A stretch of DNA of 64,000 nucleotides from Capitella teleta (lineage: Eukaryota; Annelida; Polychaeta; Capitellidae). The stretch is taken from contig KB308870.1 in the NCBI GenBank assembly GCA_000328365.1, positions 28,570-92,569 on the forward strand, read 5' to 3'. Positions 46,440-59,054 of the stretch are shown here, in pieces (position 1 is the first letter of the stretch; every line of letters begins with the position of its first letter). The notes beneath the pieces were generated by a model, which was not told where the DNA came from, did no database searches, and was given only the letters and a program-made list of their open reading frames with translations. A program made the translations under genes and the position numbers.

Positions 46440-49064
46440 AACTCACAACTCGACATAATTGACTGATTGCGCATAATTTCACAGGGAGTCCATGTTCTAT
46501 AAATCTTTGACCGTTACGTAATTCTCAATGCCTTATTCAGCAATATTGCTGTTGTGTGTACTTTTCTTGATTGAAATAATGATATTCTCTCGAGGTTGTA
46601 TATTACTTACAAAAGGACCCCGAGAAAAAAAGCAATTTATATGTAAGGGCTACATCAATATTGAATGGCACCCCTGTCGTTTTTTTTTACCTTATACAAT
46701 GGACTATTATGTTGGTAAATGTAGTACGATTATGCTCAAAAATATTCAAATATTACAATTTGTTAAAATGTGAAAGAAACAAGATATAAACATAAGTCCA
46801 GAATTGTTTCATTACAAATAATTAGCAATATTGGAAGACAAAAAGACATAGAAGAAAAGAACAAAGGCGGAAAAGGAAGACAGAATTTCTACCCATCAAC
46901 AAGTTGTCACTTCAAAAGCAGAGGTTCATTTGGGCCAAAGGCTTTCGACTGAAGCCATCAGAAATCCCTGCGAATGTTTAGAATTTAGATGAGAGCGACA
47001 CAGAGCGAAGCGGCAGTGGGTGGACACATGTTGCAGTCCTAGATGCAGCCGTGAGGTCTGACCGCATTCAGGTGCATCACAAACAAAGCGTTCGTGAGGC
47101 GGGGGCAACTTTTTGTTCGATAACTGAGCAGCGTGGTATGCATCTTTCGTGACAACGCATTGGGATTGATGCTTTTTCGATATTCGACTCTCGAGTAACA
47201 AGATGAAAACATGCTCAAGCATCACATGTGACCACTATGGGGCAGGGGTTAGCGAGGTCGAGTGCTTGTCACCCTTTTCTTACACCTTTCTGGTTTGGCA
47301 TCAAAATTAGAAAATATTTATAACACAGTTCAAAGGTAATTCCCATCTGAATCTTATCATTCTTGGTCAAACAATTTGTCATTTTGATTGCTCTAGTAAT
47401 TGCAATTAAGCAGTGGAATTAGTGGAGCGGACTCGAATGCATTGGTTGTAGTACTATCAGCTGCGGTCATCGCTTGCTCCATGCATCGCGTTGACCCAAC
47501 AATGACCCGAATGACCCAAGTGACCCCACTTTGTCCAGTGTCCTTTCCAATGTTGTCCATTTGCACGATAGCCAGCACCCACGTGACCTGATCACGTGCC
47601 GACTTGTGACCTACTTAACCGAGAATATGTTGGCGCCGATTTTCTGTCACGCCATACGTCATTAAACATCATTGTTCTCGCGTTCTGTTTATTATTCATT
47701 GGGGTGATATTAAGTGTTTGCTGTACTCGCTGAGAAATGTTTTAGTAATTATTCTATTTCAGTAAGAATAATCAAGTTCAAGTAATGTTGGAAAGGTTGC
47801 CTCTTCCCCATGAGCAATTCAAGGGAAACAATCGGCTTAGCCTGCACACGTTCTACAGTGTCAGATTAAGCTTACGTGCTCGCATCATACATGTAGGCCT
47901 ACTACAACTTCAAATGACTTCATAAGACACACGATTACTGCTGGAGGGAAATTGCTTCTCCTCAGATGCTAATTGGAGCATTCATCGTGTTGTTAAAGTG
48001 ATTGGTTTGCCAACTATTGTATATAATTAATATTACGTGCTTTGTGTGGCCTGCCATACAAAGGAAATTAAATTTTCGATCCTTACATGTTTGGTCTACC
48101 TGGCCTTAGTTTACATTCAGTGCCAGCGTTGATTACAAATCTGAGTAGCTTGAAGCAAGAGACCTGGCTTGGCCCCAAGTGTATTGCATGTCACAGGCCT
48201 TTCAAAGCCTCGTTACAAGGCTTCATTTATTCTACAGTTCTCTCTCTAGTGGACAGCATCCGAAGGGAACGTCCACTTCGAAGCCTTCGATATCACGAAG
48301 GCGGCTATTGCATTATGCGGCTTCCATGAATGGCAAAGTTTGCTTTGCGTTAAAGCTGAAAAAGCTTATGCTAAACGTTATCAATTTGCGTGCTATGTAG
48401 ACAAACTTCAATAGATGAAATTAAACATCGTGGAAGAAGGTTGCTGGGCGGTTAAGGTTGCTGTAACATGATGACGTCGAGGGTGTTCATTTCAATGCCA
48501 TGTCAATGAGGGAATGTAAAAGAAACCAGATACGGTGGTTCATTACGGAAGGGACATTTACCCACAAGCAGCTGTTCCCTTGAGCAAGTTAACTATATCA
48601 CGAAATTAATACCGCTAGCTATATATAGTCAATGTCCTATAAAGTTATACAGCAATGGGTACACCTAACCATGCTGCTCTGTAGATATGTAGTGGCGGAT
48701 GAAGCAGTCGTACAATCTAACATTGAAGGCGTCGGTTGAAATGTACCACGAATGACTAATGTAGCGTGGATGTTGTCACCGACTATGCTCAGGTGGCCGA
48801 CCCTTTGTGACCTTCAGAATTGTGAGAGGTTCTCAGGAATTTTCTCGCTTTCTGCTAATCCATGCACGACCCACTCATAGTGGATTCTAGGTTGTTGTGT
48901 TCAGTTTCATGGATATTTAAGCATTTTGACACCGGAGCTCTGGCTTGGCTGTTGGCAATGATGGATGTCGGGCTAAAATGGCGCCCTAGACGCTTCTAGA
49001 TGTAGAGGTGGGATTGCTACGTGACCACGCTTGACCTCTGGGATACAGTGCGTAGAGATCAGCA

Positions 49065-49100
49065 GAGGGAGGAGGAGGAGGAGGAGGAGGAGGAGGAGAA
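49065..49100. repeat. GAG/GGA trinucleotide repeat
   Basis: About ten GAG units. It produces Glu- and Ser-run ORFs on the two strands that are not genes. Confidence 0.9.
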
Positions 49101-52100
49101 GGGGGATTTCGTCACTCGTTTAATTGTAAGTGTGGTAAACATTAATGCAAACCACAGGGTTAACGTCAGTATATATTGGGTATTTATTAAAACATATTTG
49201 TGTATTCGGTGTTTTTTATGAATCCGCAGGAGTTCGATGGCGAAGCAGCACCATCGTGTGATCACAGGCACGCCACAATAATTATGTTGTATTATCTTCA
49301 TTCTGAAGACAAAGCGTGTATACGCTTAGTAGGTAAGCCAGATTGCCTCTAAGTTTTCACAGAATGCCTGAACGTGCACGTGTACTTAGCATGGCGAGGT
49401 ACATGGAGTGTCTAATTGCATAACACGCGACAGTCATGAGGTGATAAGGCCAGAAGAAGCCGGGCTATCCATCAGTGTCAGTGCGATTCCGCCGAGCAAT
49501 GCAGCCACAGCGAAATCGACAGCCTATGAACACGTATTGAAATCTGACCCATTTCCATGTCCTTATTCCTGGGGCCAACATAGTGCGTGACGCGTTGGCT
49601 TATAGCTCGCTATCTTGCTGGAGTTTTGCTTGGATCAATGCCTTAAGTGGCTGTGTAGGTGCCAGAGCAATGTGCGTGTCATTTTACATACCATTGATGA
49701 TCAGTAAATGATCTGACAACAAATCCAACACAGAACCCTCGTGAAAGAACTTAGCCAACAATCGCATGTTGAGTGAAATTGAATATTAGGGGTCCGCTGG
49801 AAGGTCTTCATCCGAGATCGCAATGGCTCGTTGTTGAGATCACGAGGTTCAGCCAAAACGCCATTCCTCAGCGGATATCCTGATTGGGACGTCAGGTCTG
49901 CTTTAGGCACCTGACGGGGGATACGACGCAACCTTGGAGGCAATTTTTCATTCATCTCATCGTCCATCTCATGTCAGTTCTTGGCTTAAAATACTTTTAC
50001 TTTGACAATTATCAACTGCTGATAACTCAACCCCGAGATTTCCCTATTTAAGTACGCCATGTTCATTAATGAAATGAACGTGATTGACATCCAAGGGAAT
50101 AATGAACAAAACGGGTATTGAAATTGAACAGTGTCATTGCCATCCATATCATTTATATCTCGGGACTGCTTGCCGTAATGAGATTAACAGCTGCTATGCA
50201 CTCAAAGTTTTGTCCATCTCATTGTGTCTGCTGCAATATCACTCGACAGATGGATGACACTCTGTATCAATTATCACAATGTCCTATGAATTACAATTCT
50301 AGGCTAGAAAAAACCCACACAACCCCTAAAACCAACACTGGCGTTTTTAGTCCATTGCATGGTGGACAGACCACAGAACAAAACTATGAATTGTTCCAAT
50401 CGAACTCCAAGTTAGCCTTGGATGATAATTGTCAAAGATTATCAATCAGCTGATAAGCCGAAGAGGAATTGAGCCCGAAGCCAAGGTCGGTTCGGATGAT
50501 TTCGCTGTTCCAATCTCGGGTGATGGATGCAATTCATGACAAAGGTGGCCAATACGTACAGCACTCATCCAGCAGGGCTCAACCTATGCACGGTAGAAAT
50601 GGCTATTATTGGAACCCTGCCAGACAATATTCAATTATTCAGCATTAATTACTGCTCATTTTATGCCCAAGAACACCCCAGCCGCAGTGAATTATCTTAC
50701 AATCTGAATTTGATTACGAGATGCATCATTAATTCAAGAAACTCGTCACCTTGAAATTAGTTCCCCTGTGATCGGTGAAGTGTGATATTTTTGCCATCTT
50801 CAATTTCTTTCTCTTCGCAAGGTCTTTTGCGTCTTTTAAAGGTGTATTGTGTTCAGAGTTCTTTGTGTGGAGTGGTATGACATATATGAATATTCATGAC
50901 CCTCAGTCGTCAATATTCTTTTTGCAGCAGTCTAAGTGCCCTTGTTGACAAATGAGTCATTATTTCATGAACACTCATATTACCCAGGGGTTAGATTATC
51001 TGATATCTTCGGAATCAAAAAAATCCACAATGCACACAGACACTACGAATAACCACTCAGGTACCCGTATATTTACATGCAAAATGTAAAACAAACACAC
51101 GGGTACGCTGTTTTCAAATAACACCCAAAAACATACTTTTCTCCAAATTGAACAAGTTCTGGTTTCAACCAATTTAATTGAAGGAAATACGATTCGAAGT
51201 GTTTTCTGATCAAATTTGGACGCTGTTACTAGACATTTACACGAAGTCTGAAAGACAGTTGCTAAACAAGGAGATACACAGCGTGACTCAATTGTAGCAA
51301 TTCGCATGATTCCTTCTTCGATTTCGTGGAGCTGTGGTTTGTTTACATGCCATCTCAACATGAGATGGAAACCTTTGATGACGAGATCATCATATCTGTA
51401 ATCGAATCTTTCTACCGGAAAATCTGATGCTGTCGTCATAATCACTGTCAGGGGTCTCTGGTCTGGAACCAACAAACAACGAGTCGTCTACGAGGTCATT
51501 TCAACCTTGCAGTTTTGTATTGCATCGTTCCTCTTAGGCATACCAGGACCATGCATTCCAAGGCCCAGATTCTAAGAAGTATACCTTACCTATAATGAAA
51601 TTGTCGAGTCTGTGTTCATCACTGGCGAAGCATACTTGAGTTCATATGTACTGAGTGTCGTGCCTGGGGATATAGTACGACGAACCACATATGCAGAGGG
51701 CATCTTAGGTGTACCGCCTAGAGTGATTGCCAATTGCCAATACACTGATATAATCAGCTGCTACAGCGGACATGTCATGCTGACCAGCAACATTCAAATG
51801 TTTCGGTATTTTATTGAAGATGCAAATAATAATTGACTTATATTTTCAGCGCTGCATCTCAGTACAATACTGAAAGTCTGAAATGAATTTAAACTGACTT
51901 AAACAGTCTGGTCTGCGAAGTCAAGTCACGATACATCTTTAAGAATTTGCTGTGCCTATTTTAAGTGAGTTGAAATCTTTGCCAATACATAGAAAGAAAG
52001 ATAGAAAGAAGAAAAATAGAGAAATAAATAAAATAAAATTAAACATGAATTTAAATTGATTGTTCACTTGAGGCGTTCTTTAAAAGTGCATAAGGAACAA

Positions 52101-52428
52101 GAATAATTAATTGAGATGGCGAGTTGAAATATTCCAGATTCTAGAAACCTGAAAATCAAGGGAGTACTGGGGTGATAGGACGTACGTGTTAGAGAGGAAG
52201 TCGAAGAGAATCTGGGCGTTTGGAAGCCAAGCGGGAGAAGGTGAAAAGTGATGTAATGAGCTTGGGATGGAGACCTTTGTGAATTTCATACATTATGCTA
52301 ATGTATTATGATAATGTCAATGATGTCACAAGTGGAGCGTGTGTTCATCAGCATGATACTTAGTTCACAAGAAAAGAGGGATGGGGTTCCAAGTGTGGAT
52401 CATATTGACTCTGTGATGATGCCATAGG

Positions 52429-52468
52429 CAGTGCGTGTGTAATTAAACGCAGTGCGTGTGTAATTAAA
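52429..52468. repeat. tandem pair, period 21 bp
   Basis: cagtgcgtgtgtaattaaa at 52429-52447 and 52450-52468, identical. Confidence 0.85.
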
Positions 52469-53706
52469 TGGAACATCATACACGTACATGAATCCAACAG
52501 ATTGTCTAAAGTGATACATGTACAATGAGCCTCTTGATACCATAATCAGCATTCATCACCCCTTCAAGAAAAGCGTAGTCATCGATCATTAAGGCACACT
52601 ACCTACTACAGGTGCTGCTCAAACATTCAAATTTATAACGACGAGGAATTGTGACCAATAAGTTGAAGTAACACGATCGCATCCTCTGGAAGCGTTTCCT
52701 TGCGGTCAGTGGGTGAGTGGCCATAAGAACCCTCATCATTGCGTCATTTTTGATATCGTAGTGTTAAAGGGTGTGTTATCACATACACTGATGACGTCAC
52801 AATATAATGAAGTCACGCGATGTAATACCTGCTGAGTCATTATAGTGTGTTTCACACTCCATTGTCATATCTCAGTCTTTCTGTACGCACGTGTGCCTTC
52901 ATTGCTGAGGGATAAGCTATGACAAAGGCGAGGTCTTATCTCTCCTCAGACTGCTTATCTGTGCTCCCTTGCCATCGATAAATATGTCACGTTGACCCTA
53001 TTAATGTCTAGGCCCACACGATTTGCTGATTGGTATTCGCAATCACTTTGTGTACATTTCAGTCAGCATTCAGGTCAAAAGAACACTTAGATTGAAAAGA
53101 ACAACTTGTGAATCAGTGTGGTCTCCAAGATGAAAATATAGTAACCGACTGATTTGAATGAGTAGGCATAGTGTACTCCGAAGAGTGTGGAAATTATGTA
53201 ATCTATCTGCAGTTCATGACTCGATTCCGTTTGCCTGATTGGTTAGTTTATTGACATATGATTGATTGCTTGCTGATGTTCTGGACTACCGATTGAACGA
53301 TTAACTGATTGACTGACTGTTTAATTCACACTGTCTCAATATGTTTGCACCACGCAGCTGCACAAGTTCAGAAGAAGGTGTGGGAATCTCATCACGCACC
53401 TTCTGGATTCAGGCGATGAAGAGCTTATCTAACATCGGGGGAACTGCGTTGAAGGGCTCAAGAGTTGTCCTGTGACATCTGTGGCCTCATTCCTATTCTG
53501 AGGGGCAACTGGAGGGTCTTATGCTCCGACCCCCTCTCCTCCCATTTCGTTTAAACTTAAAACCCTCCCACGTAACAATGTCATCAATGGTGGACAAAGC
53601 AGGTCAAAGGGTCATGTTTGGTCATTGTTGTTCCGTAATAAGAAAGTATAATATGTGCTAGGAGGATTGTTCCGTCAGAAGGTCACCATCTCGGCTAGTT
53701 TGGAGA

Positions 53707-53716
53707 TATATAAAAG
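53707..53716 (+). promoter_or_regulatory. possible TATA box
   Basis: TATATAAAAG followed by GCCC. No exon could be linked to it. Confidence 0.25.
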
Positions 53717-56700
53717 CCCAACTATTTATTATTCTTGAAGCCTGAGTAGAGAGATCAGATGAGAACCTGGAATTACGTTCAGTTTACACTTTCCGCGTAA
53801 CACAAAAAATACCAACCAAATCTAGGAGATAGTTATTTGTCTATGATGAAGACTGTATTCTGCACGCACAGAGGGGATGCGTGCGCATAATGTCAAATCT
53901 TTTGTTTGAAAGTTGTCCAAAAGATGATGTAAACTGAGGAGCCATAAAGACACGTGATTATATAACACGTAGTTCTGGGAAATCATTACCAATGAGAAAC
54001 ATATGTCGTTGTATTTCAGCGGTTATTGCGTACGGTGTACTAACATTGCAAATAATGTCAAGATGCTGACTATGCTGAGAATATGCGGTCATTGGGTGCA
54101 TTGTATAGATGCACAACTCACTTGGTGCCGGTGTGTATCACATAGCGTGACGTCACGGATCAACCAAGCCTGTAATTCCAAGCAATCACGTCCGATCCCG
54201 GGAGAAAAATTTGGGAGATTGAGGGGAGACGTGCACAATGTATATATATATACTGAGTTAGAATCAGCTTGTTCCCATGCTGCTGGTGGTGGGAGTTCAT
54301 TGGAATTCTGGGCTAAGGTTTGCACTTTTTATGGGCCATAACGCTTGAAGAGGGAAAAAGAGGATACGATTTTGATCAGAATTGAGCATGATCATTGACA
54401 AAACTGTTTTGATTGGTATATCTATAACCTTTGTGGGGACATGGGGTCCCCAAACATGGATTTGCATTGCTTATGTACAAGGGACAATCGAGGTCATGCA
54501 AGTTGAAAGAGATTAATTTTATCCCGTCGACAAAGGACCATGAATATTACATAACCGAAGATGACTATGATTCTATGTTTGGATCAATGGTAAAATCGGC
54601 TTTGATTTGAACTGTGATGTCCTCACCCCAAGTGAGATTATTGCCCAAAAACATGCTGTGTTTAGCACTTAAAGTGCCCAGTAATAGCCACCAGCTGGAA
54701 AAAAAAAGGGACTGAAAATAGAATCGCGGTTGCGGCAGATCTGCTCTTGGCAGATAATCGAATGTGTTCTATGAAAGAAAGCCAAAGCAGGATCTTCTGT
54801 TCTGTTCAATCGGGTGCTTTTGATTCTCATGACAAACTTGATTAGCATTGCTTAGCTTTATCTATAACGACTCTCGAAGACAACATTTCGGCCGCTATCG
54901 GTGGAGAATAATACAATGCTCGGATTGAGCAGATCTATGACATTAGTTCTATTGGCTTGTGTATCCGTCTATTGACGTAGCGTCTGTACGTTTCGGTTTC
55001 TTGAAAGGACACAAAGACTTGGAGGCCGGCTGTAAGAAACCAGCCAATAGTGATTATATTTCAGATAATATCCTAGAATGACCTAAATATATTGTAGATC
55101 TAAACAAGATATAACCGCGGATATCAGTCAAATCATTGTCACTGAGATCCATATATATCTGGAAGATATACATGTAGATGGCTACACCAATTCAAATATA
55201 GCTTCTCAATTTACTTGTAAGATAAAACTCTTGTCACACATTGCAGACCATCCTTTGTAACCTAAGAATGGTAACCTCGGTGCAATATGTAAACACTAAA
55301 TTAAAGTCTAAATCCATTTCCTTTGACGAACAGTGTCCATGCCTTCGCCCACCAAGATATCGACCTTGGTTCTCAGGGCAAAAAAGAAATCATGCAAAAT
55401 CCGACCACAAAACAACATCGGATTGTGCGGCGACGCATTTGAGGGTAATGTCACCCAATGTCCTCGAATCAGGTGGAGACATCCTTCTCCCCCGTGAGAA
55501 ATTACTTCTGCCCAACACAATACAGAGATGTAAATTACGGCTAAATAAGAACAGAGACTGCTGCATCTCTCCTGTCTTTCGCTCGGCAAAGAGTACAGCT
55601 GAGAGGAGTTTTGGGCTCGAGTTTTACTCCATTAAGTCCCATTTAGCAAGCCTTAAGATTGCCTCTTAGTGTGGAGACACGTTAGTGGCATTTCCGAGTA
55701 CAACTCTCAGCAGCATTGCGAGAAGGGTTTGCACAGCGATGAAGTCAAACGTACTTCGGTGATAACCTTATGGGGGGGGGGAGACGTTGGTTTATGTGGG
55801 TCCTTGGGTCGTTCTGTCCTATTCGCAGATTGCTTGAGTGCATTCGGGGCAAAAAGGGTATTTCTGTACATAGTAGTGGTTGATGATTATGAAATACTTT
55901 GCATGGGGGCTCTATTTAGGGTATTTTTGTGTTATATGCTTGGACGCTGGGAGGATGGTGTGTCCTATGTACAAACTTCTATTGGTAATGACCATAAGGC
56001 AGATGTTCCTTGTATGAGCAAAGAAATGGATGAATCATTGCCGGAGATAATTTTTCCCTGTGCTGTTCATGCCCTTAAGCAAGCAGACGCTAATTAAGAA
56101 CCTGGTTTTGTTTTTCGTCATCCTTCCGCTTAACTTCACATAATTTCCAATACACTTTACGTATAACCAGGCTAATAAGTGAGGATAAAAAACATAGGAA
56201 TACATTCACGATTAAACGCCGAAGTAACGAGTTAATTTGATATTTGGAAGAAGAACTTTTGGATTAGAGACCCTGATCCAGGACTACTGTGTCCCCACGA
56301 GGGTTAGTTGAAGCAATACAAGCCATGCGCATGCTCATGATCCAATCTTCCGGGAGATAAAAGAAGCGACCATTATAATGGTTTAGCGCTGTTTATTCCG
56401 CAGTGAGTTGTGCTATGTACAAAGCTTCACGACACAGTGATTCTGATTAAATGGGGTTGGGAGGGGGGCCGCAATATCCTTCTTTGACCTACTTATATCC
56501 TTCCATGTTAGCAATTGGTCATGAGCACACCGGTGACAATATGGTCTAATGTTTACTGCAAATATTGCAAGAGCTGGCTCAAACATACCTTGCTCTTGAA
56601 GCTGATGACCCTGACAAGTTGACAACATCACAGATAATATTGAAACAATGTATTCACCCGCAAAAAAAGAAAGAAAATTGTTCCGATTTTACACTGAACG

Positions 56701-57496
56701 AAACAAATGGGACCCAGATTTAAACTTTCTAAGATTTTTGTTGAAAACTTTCAAACTTTCAAATGCACAATAAGGGATTGTAGCTTTTCTACACGGACAT
56801 TAGCTAAGCATTGCACCAACCAGACCACAGCTCTGCGTTGTTAATACCAAGCTAGTTGTCACATTTACTGACACCAACGTGGCTCAAATAGGCCTTAACT
56901 CACAGTGCTCCATCTCAACACCTTACAAATTCCACGCCATTGGCACAGTTTCTTCGTTCGCCCACGCCTCCAATAAGGACCAAATAGTTTTAGGGTCGGA
57001 GAATAATTTTATAAAACCAAGGTGAGATTGGTGTATTCCCCGTACTTGGGTCGGTGAGTGTGATTAAATTGAACCTGAAGGTTACCTTTATTTACGAAAG
57101 GTCAGCATTCTTAAAATGTCACCCACACATATTCCGCCCCCAGATTGACATCTTCCCAGTGCCAAGAATAGTTACGAATGTTATAAAATCATTGTCCATT
57201 GGATTAAGAATAATTGTTCCGTTTTGGGGCTTCGATTACGGACACGTGTGCCCCCCCCCCTTCCCCTCTCCCATCCCAACTGATGTCAACCGATGTCCCC
57301 GAGTTCATTTACGGTCAGTTTGGTTGCAATTCCGTTGTGGATTCTCTCCTGACTGTATACCTAATTTTAACATTTTTCATGCAAAATGAGTTAAGCACAC
57401 AGACATGATACCATAGACTTTGTGATTATGGTTCCAGACAGCAACATCGGAAAGAAATAAATTACTAATTTTGTGATCATTATTTGTTGAAATGCA

Positions 57497-57520
57497 GAGA
57501 GAGAGAGAGAGAGAGAGAGC
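57497..57520. repeat. GA dinucleotide microsatellite
   Basis: About twelve GA units. Confidence 0.9.
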
Positions 57521-59017
57521 TTTAAATCTATATGCACTCATACTTGAACGTTAAGATTAAAAAAACCCTCACCGATTCATATCAGTATTTCACTTTAAAA
57601 TAAGATTTGAAACCATCGTGTGCTTTTTTCCTGTCATGCTTTTTATGACGTATGAGATCCGCTATGGGCACCACAATGAAATATCAGAGACCTCTTGCCG
57701 ATGCATCAACCGATGTTCCCCTGAACATGTCAGCCAATACCTGTCGAAGAGCGAAATGAATCAAATCTCTTAAAAAGCAATGCTTCATGGTTATAATGCA
57801 ATAAAGCCACCTCGGTGGTGGTTGCTTCCTGTGTACAACTAATTATTCATGAAAGCAAACCAATCAGCACACCTGCGATACAGGTAGAGCCCAGGAACGT
57901 AATGCTGAGGTTCTGGATCATTACATAATCTGGAATTCGACCAAGAGGCACACGGCATTAAAGATTAATTAGATAATACTCGAGGTAAAGTAATTATTTC
58001 CGTAGTGTAGGTGAGAATTCGGGATATCTACGTATTGATGAATCTTCTATCAGATGCGTCCAGACTTTGACTGAAGGGTAATGATGATGGTGTAGTTACC
58101 CGGATGTCCTCAGCGAGACCGCAGCCCCTGAGGTAGCTATCAGACCCGTTAATCCTCTTCATCAGGCGCACGGAACGTGTTCAATTAAAATCGCCTCCCA
58201 TGGAAAAGAGAAGGGTCAACAGAGGGGAGGTTTGGCGGCTGTTGTTTTGGGGAAACAATGCTTGATTAGTCCGGTAAGCAGCTGCGTATGATGTGCAGCT
58301 GCGACTACAATAGATTATGAAGTGAGTTGCACAGACTTTGACAGCTCAGTGAATGCTTTGTAGGATCAAGGGGTCAGTACAATGAGCAATTGTCAGTGAG
58401 CTGCTTTCGACATTGACACAGCCGTCAATGAACTTTGACCTATTATTGGTACAATCGGATTTAGAGTTTTCCGACTAATCCATTACTTATACTTATACGA
58501 TTAACACTGCTTAATTGATGCAATGTCACATGACTGATGACGTAATTGGAATAAGGTTTTAATATTCCTTTCGTCTCATAAGAATTACCGCCCATTTCAG
58601 CCGCGCATAAGCGTTTATAATCACCCTACCTCCTGGGAGACCCCCCTATATCCGTTCACTGCACAACCAGCAAAGCAAATGACCGCCATGTAGCAGTCAT
58701 TATGCTCACAATCATTAATGGGCACATCACGCTGAGCCATCTTGGGGGAGGAAGATCAGCAACCTTTCAATGCAACAAAGACACGTTTAAATGCTAACAC
58801 ATCGTTATAGATCAGCCTATAATGCATTATACATTATGTAATCCTGTTTATCTACCTTTTATCTCATCTGATTGCATAATCGGGGTGTGGCACATGTTCC
58901 CCTGAGTAGCACGCGCTCTTAGCGAGGATTCAGACATCTTTTCAGCAGTGTTCTTTTCTTGCACCTTTCTCATCCAGGGATCGAGTGAGCAGCTCTGATT
59001 GAACACTCCTTCACAAA

Positions 59018-59054
59018 ATGGATTACAATTTTGAACATCCCGTGTCCTTTGAAT
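59018..59054 (+). other. candidate first coding exon
   Basis: ATG at 59018 in a good context (CACAAAATGG) opens MDYNFEHPVSFE and is cut by a consensus donor (GAAT/gtgagt, intron from 59055), leaving one base of the next codon. No in-frame next exon was found within the window, and the nearest acceptor-like sites give a stop, so this is weak. Confidence 0.2.

Noticed and set aside
46926-47225. Zinc-finger-like pattern (FVCDAPECGQTSRLHLGLQH...) on the minus strand
   Set aside because: The C-x4-C ... H-x3-H spacing is one residue short of a C2H2 finger, the conserved Phe is missing and there is no second finger.
49021-49301. Glu-run and Ser-run ORFs
   Set aside because: Produced by the GAG microsatellite.
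50996-51475. 159-codon minus-strand ORF
   Set aside because: One of the longest ORFs in the gene-poor tract, but with no recognisable motif, no clear splice context and no promoter or poly(A) signal. Plausible by chance in 64 kb.
55241-56097. Two adjacent 142-codon + strand ORFs
   Set aside because: Equal length is coincidence: the proteins are unrelated, the second contains a G10 run and neither has a known motif.
58131-58140. let-7-like TGAGGTAG
   Set aside because: The match ends at the seed and there is no hairpin partner.
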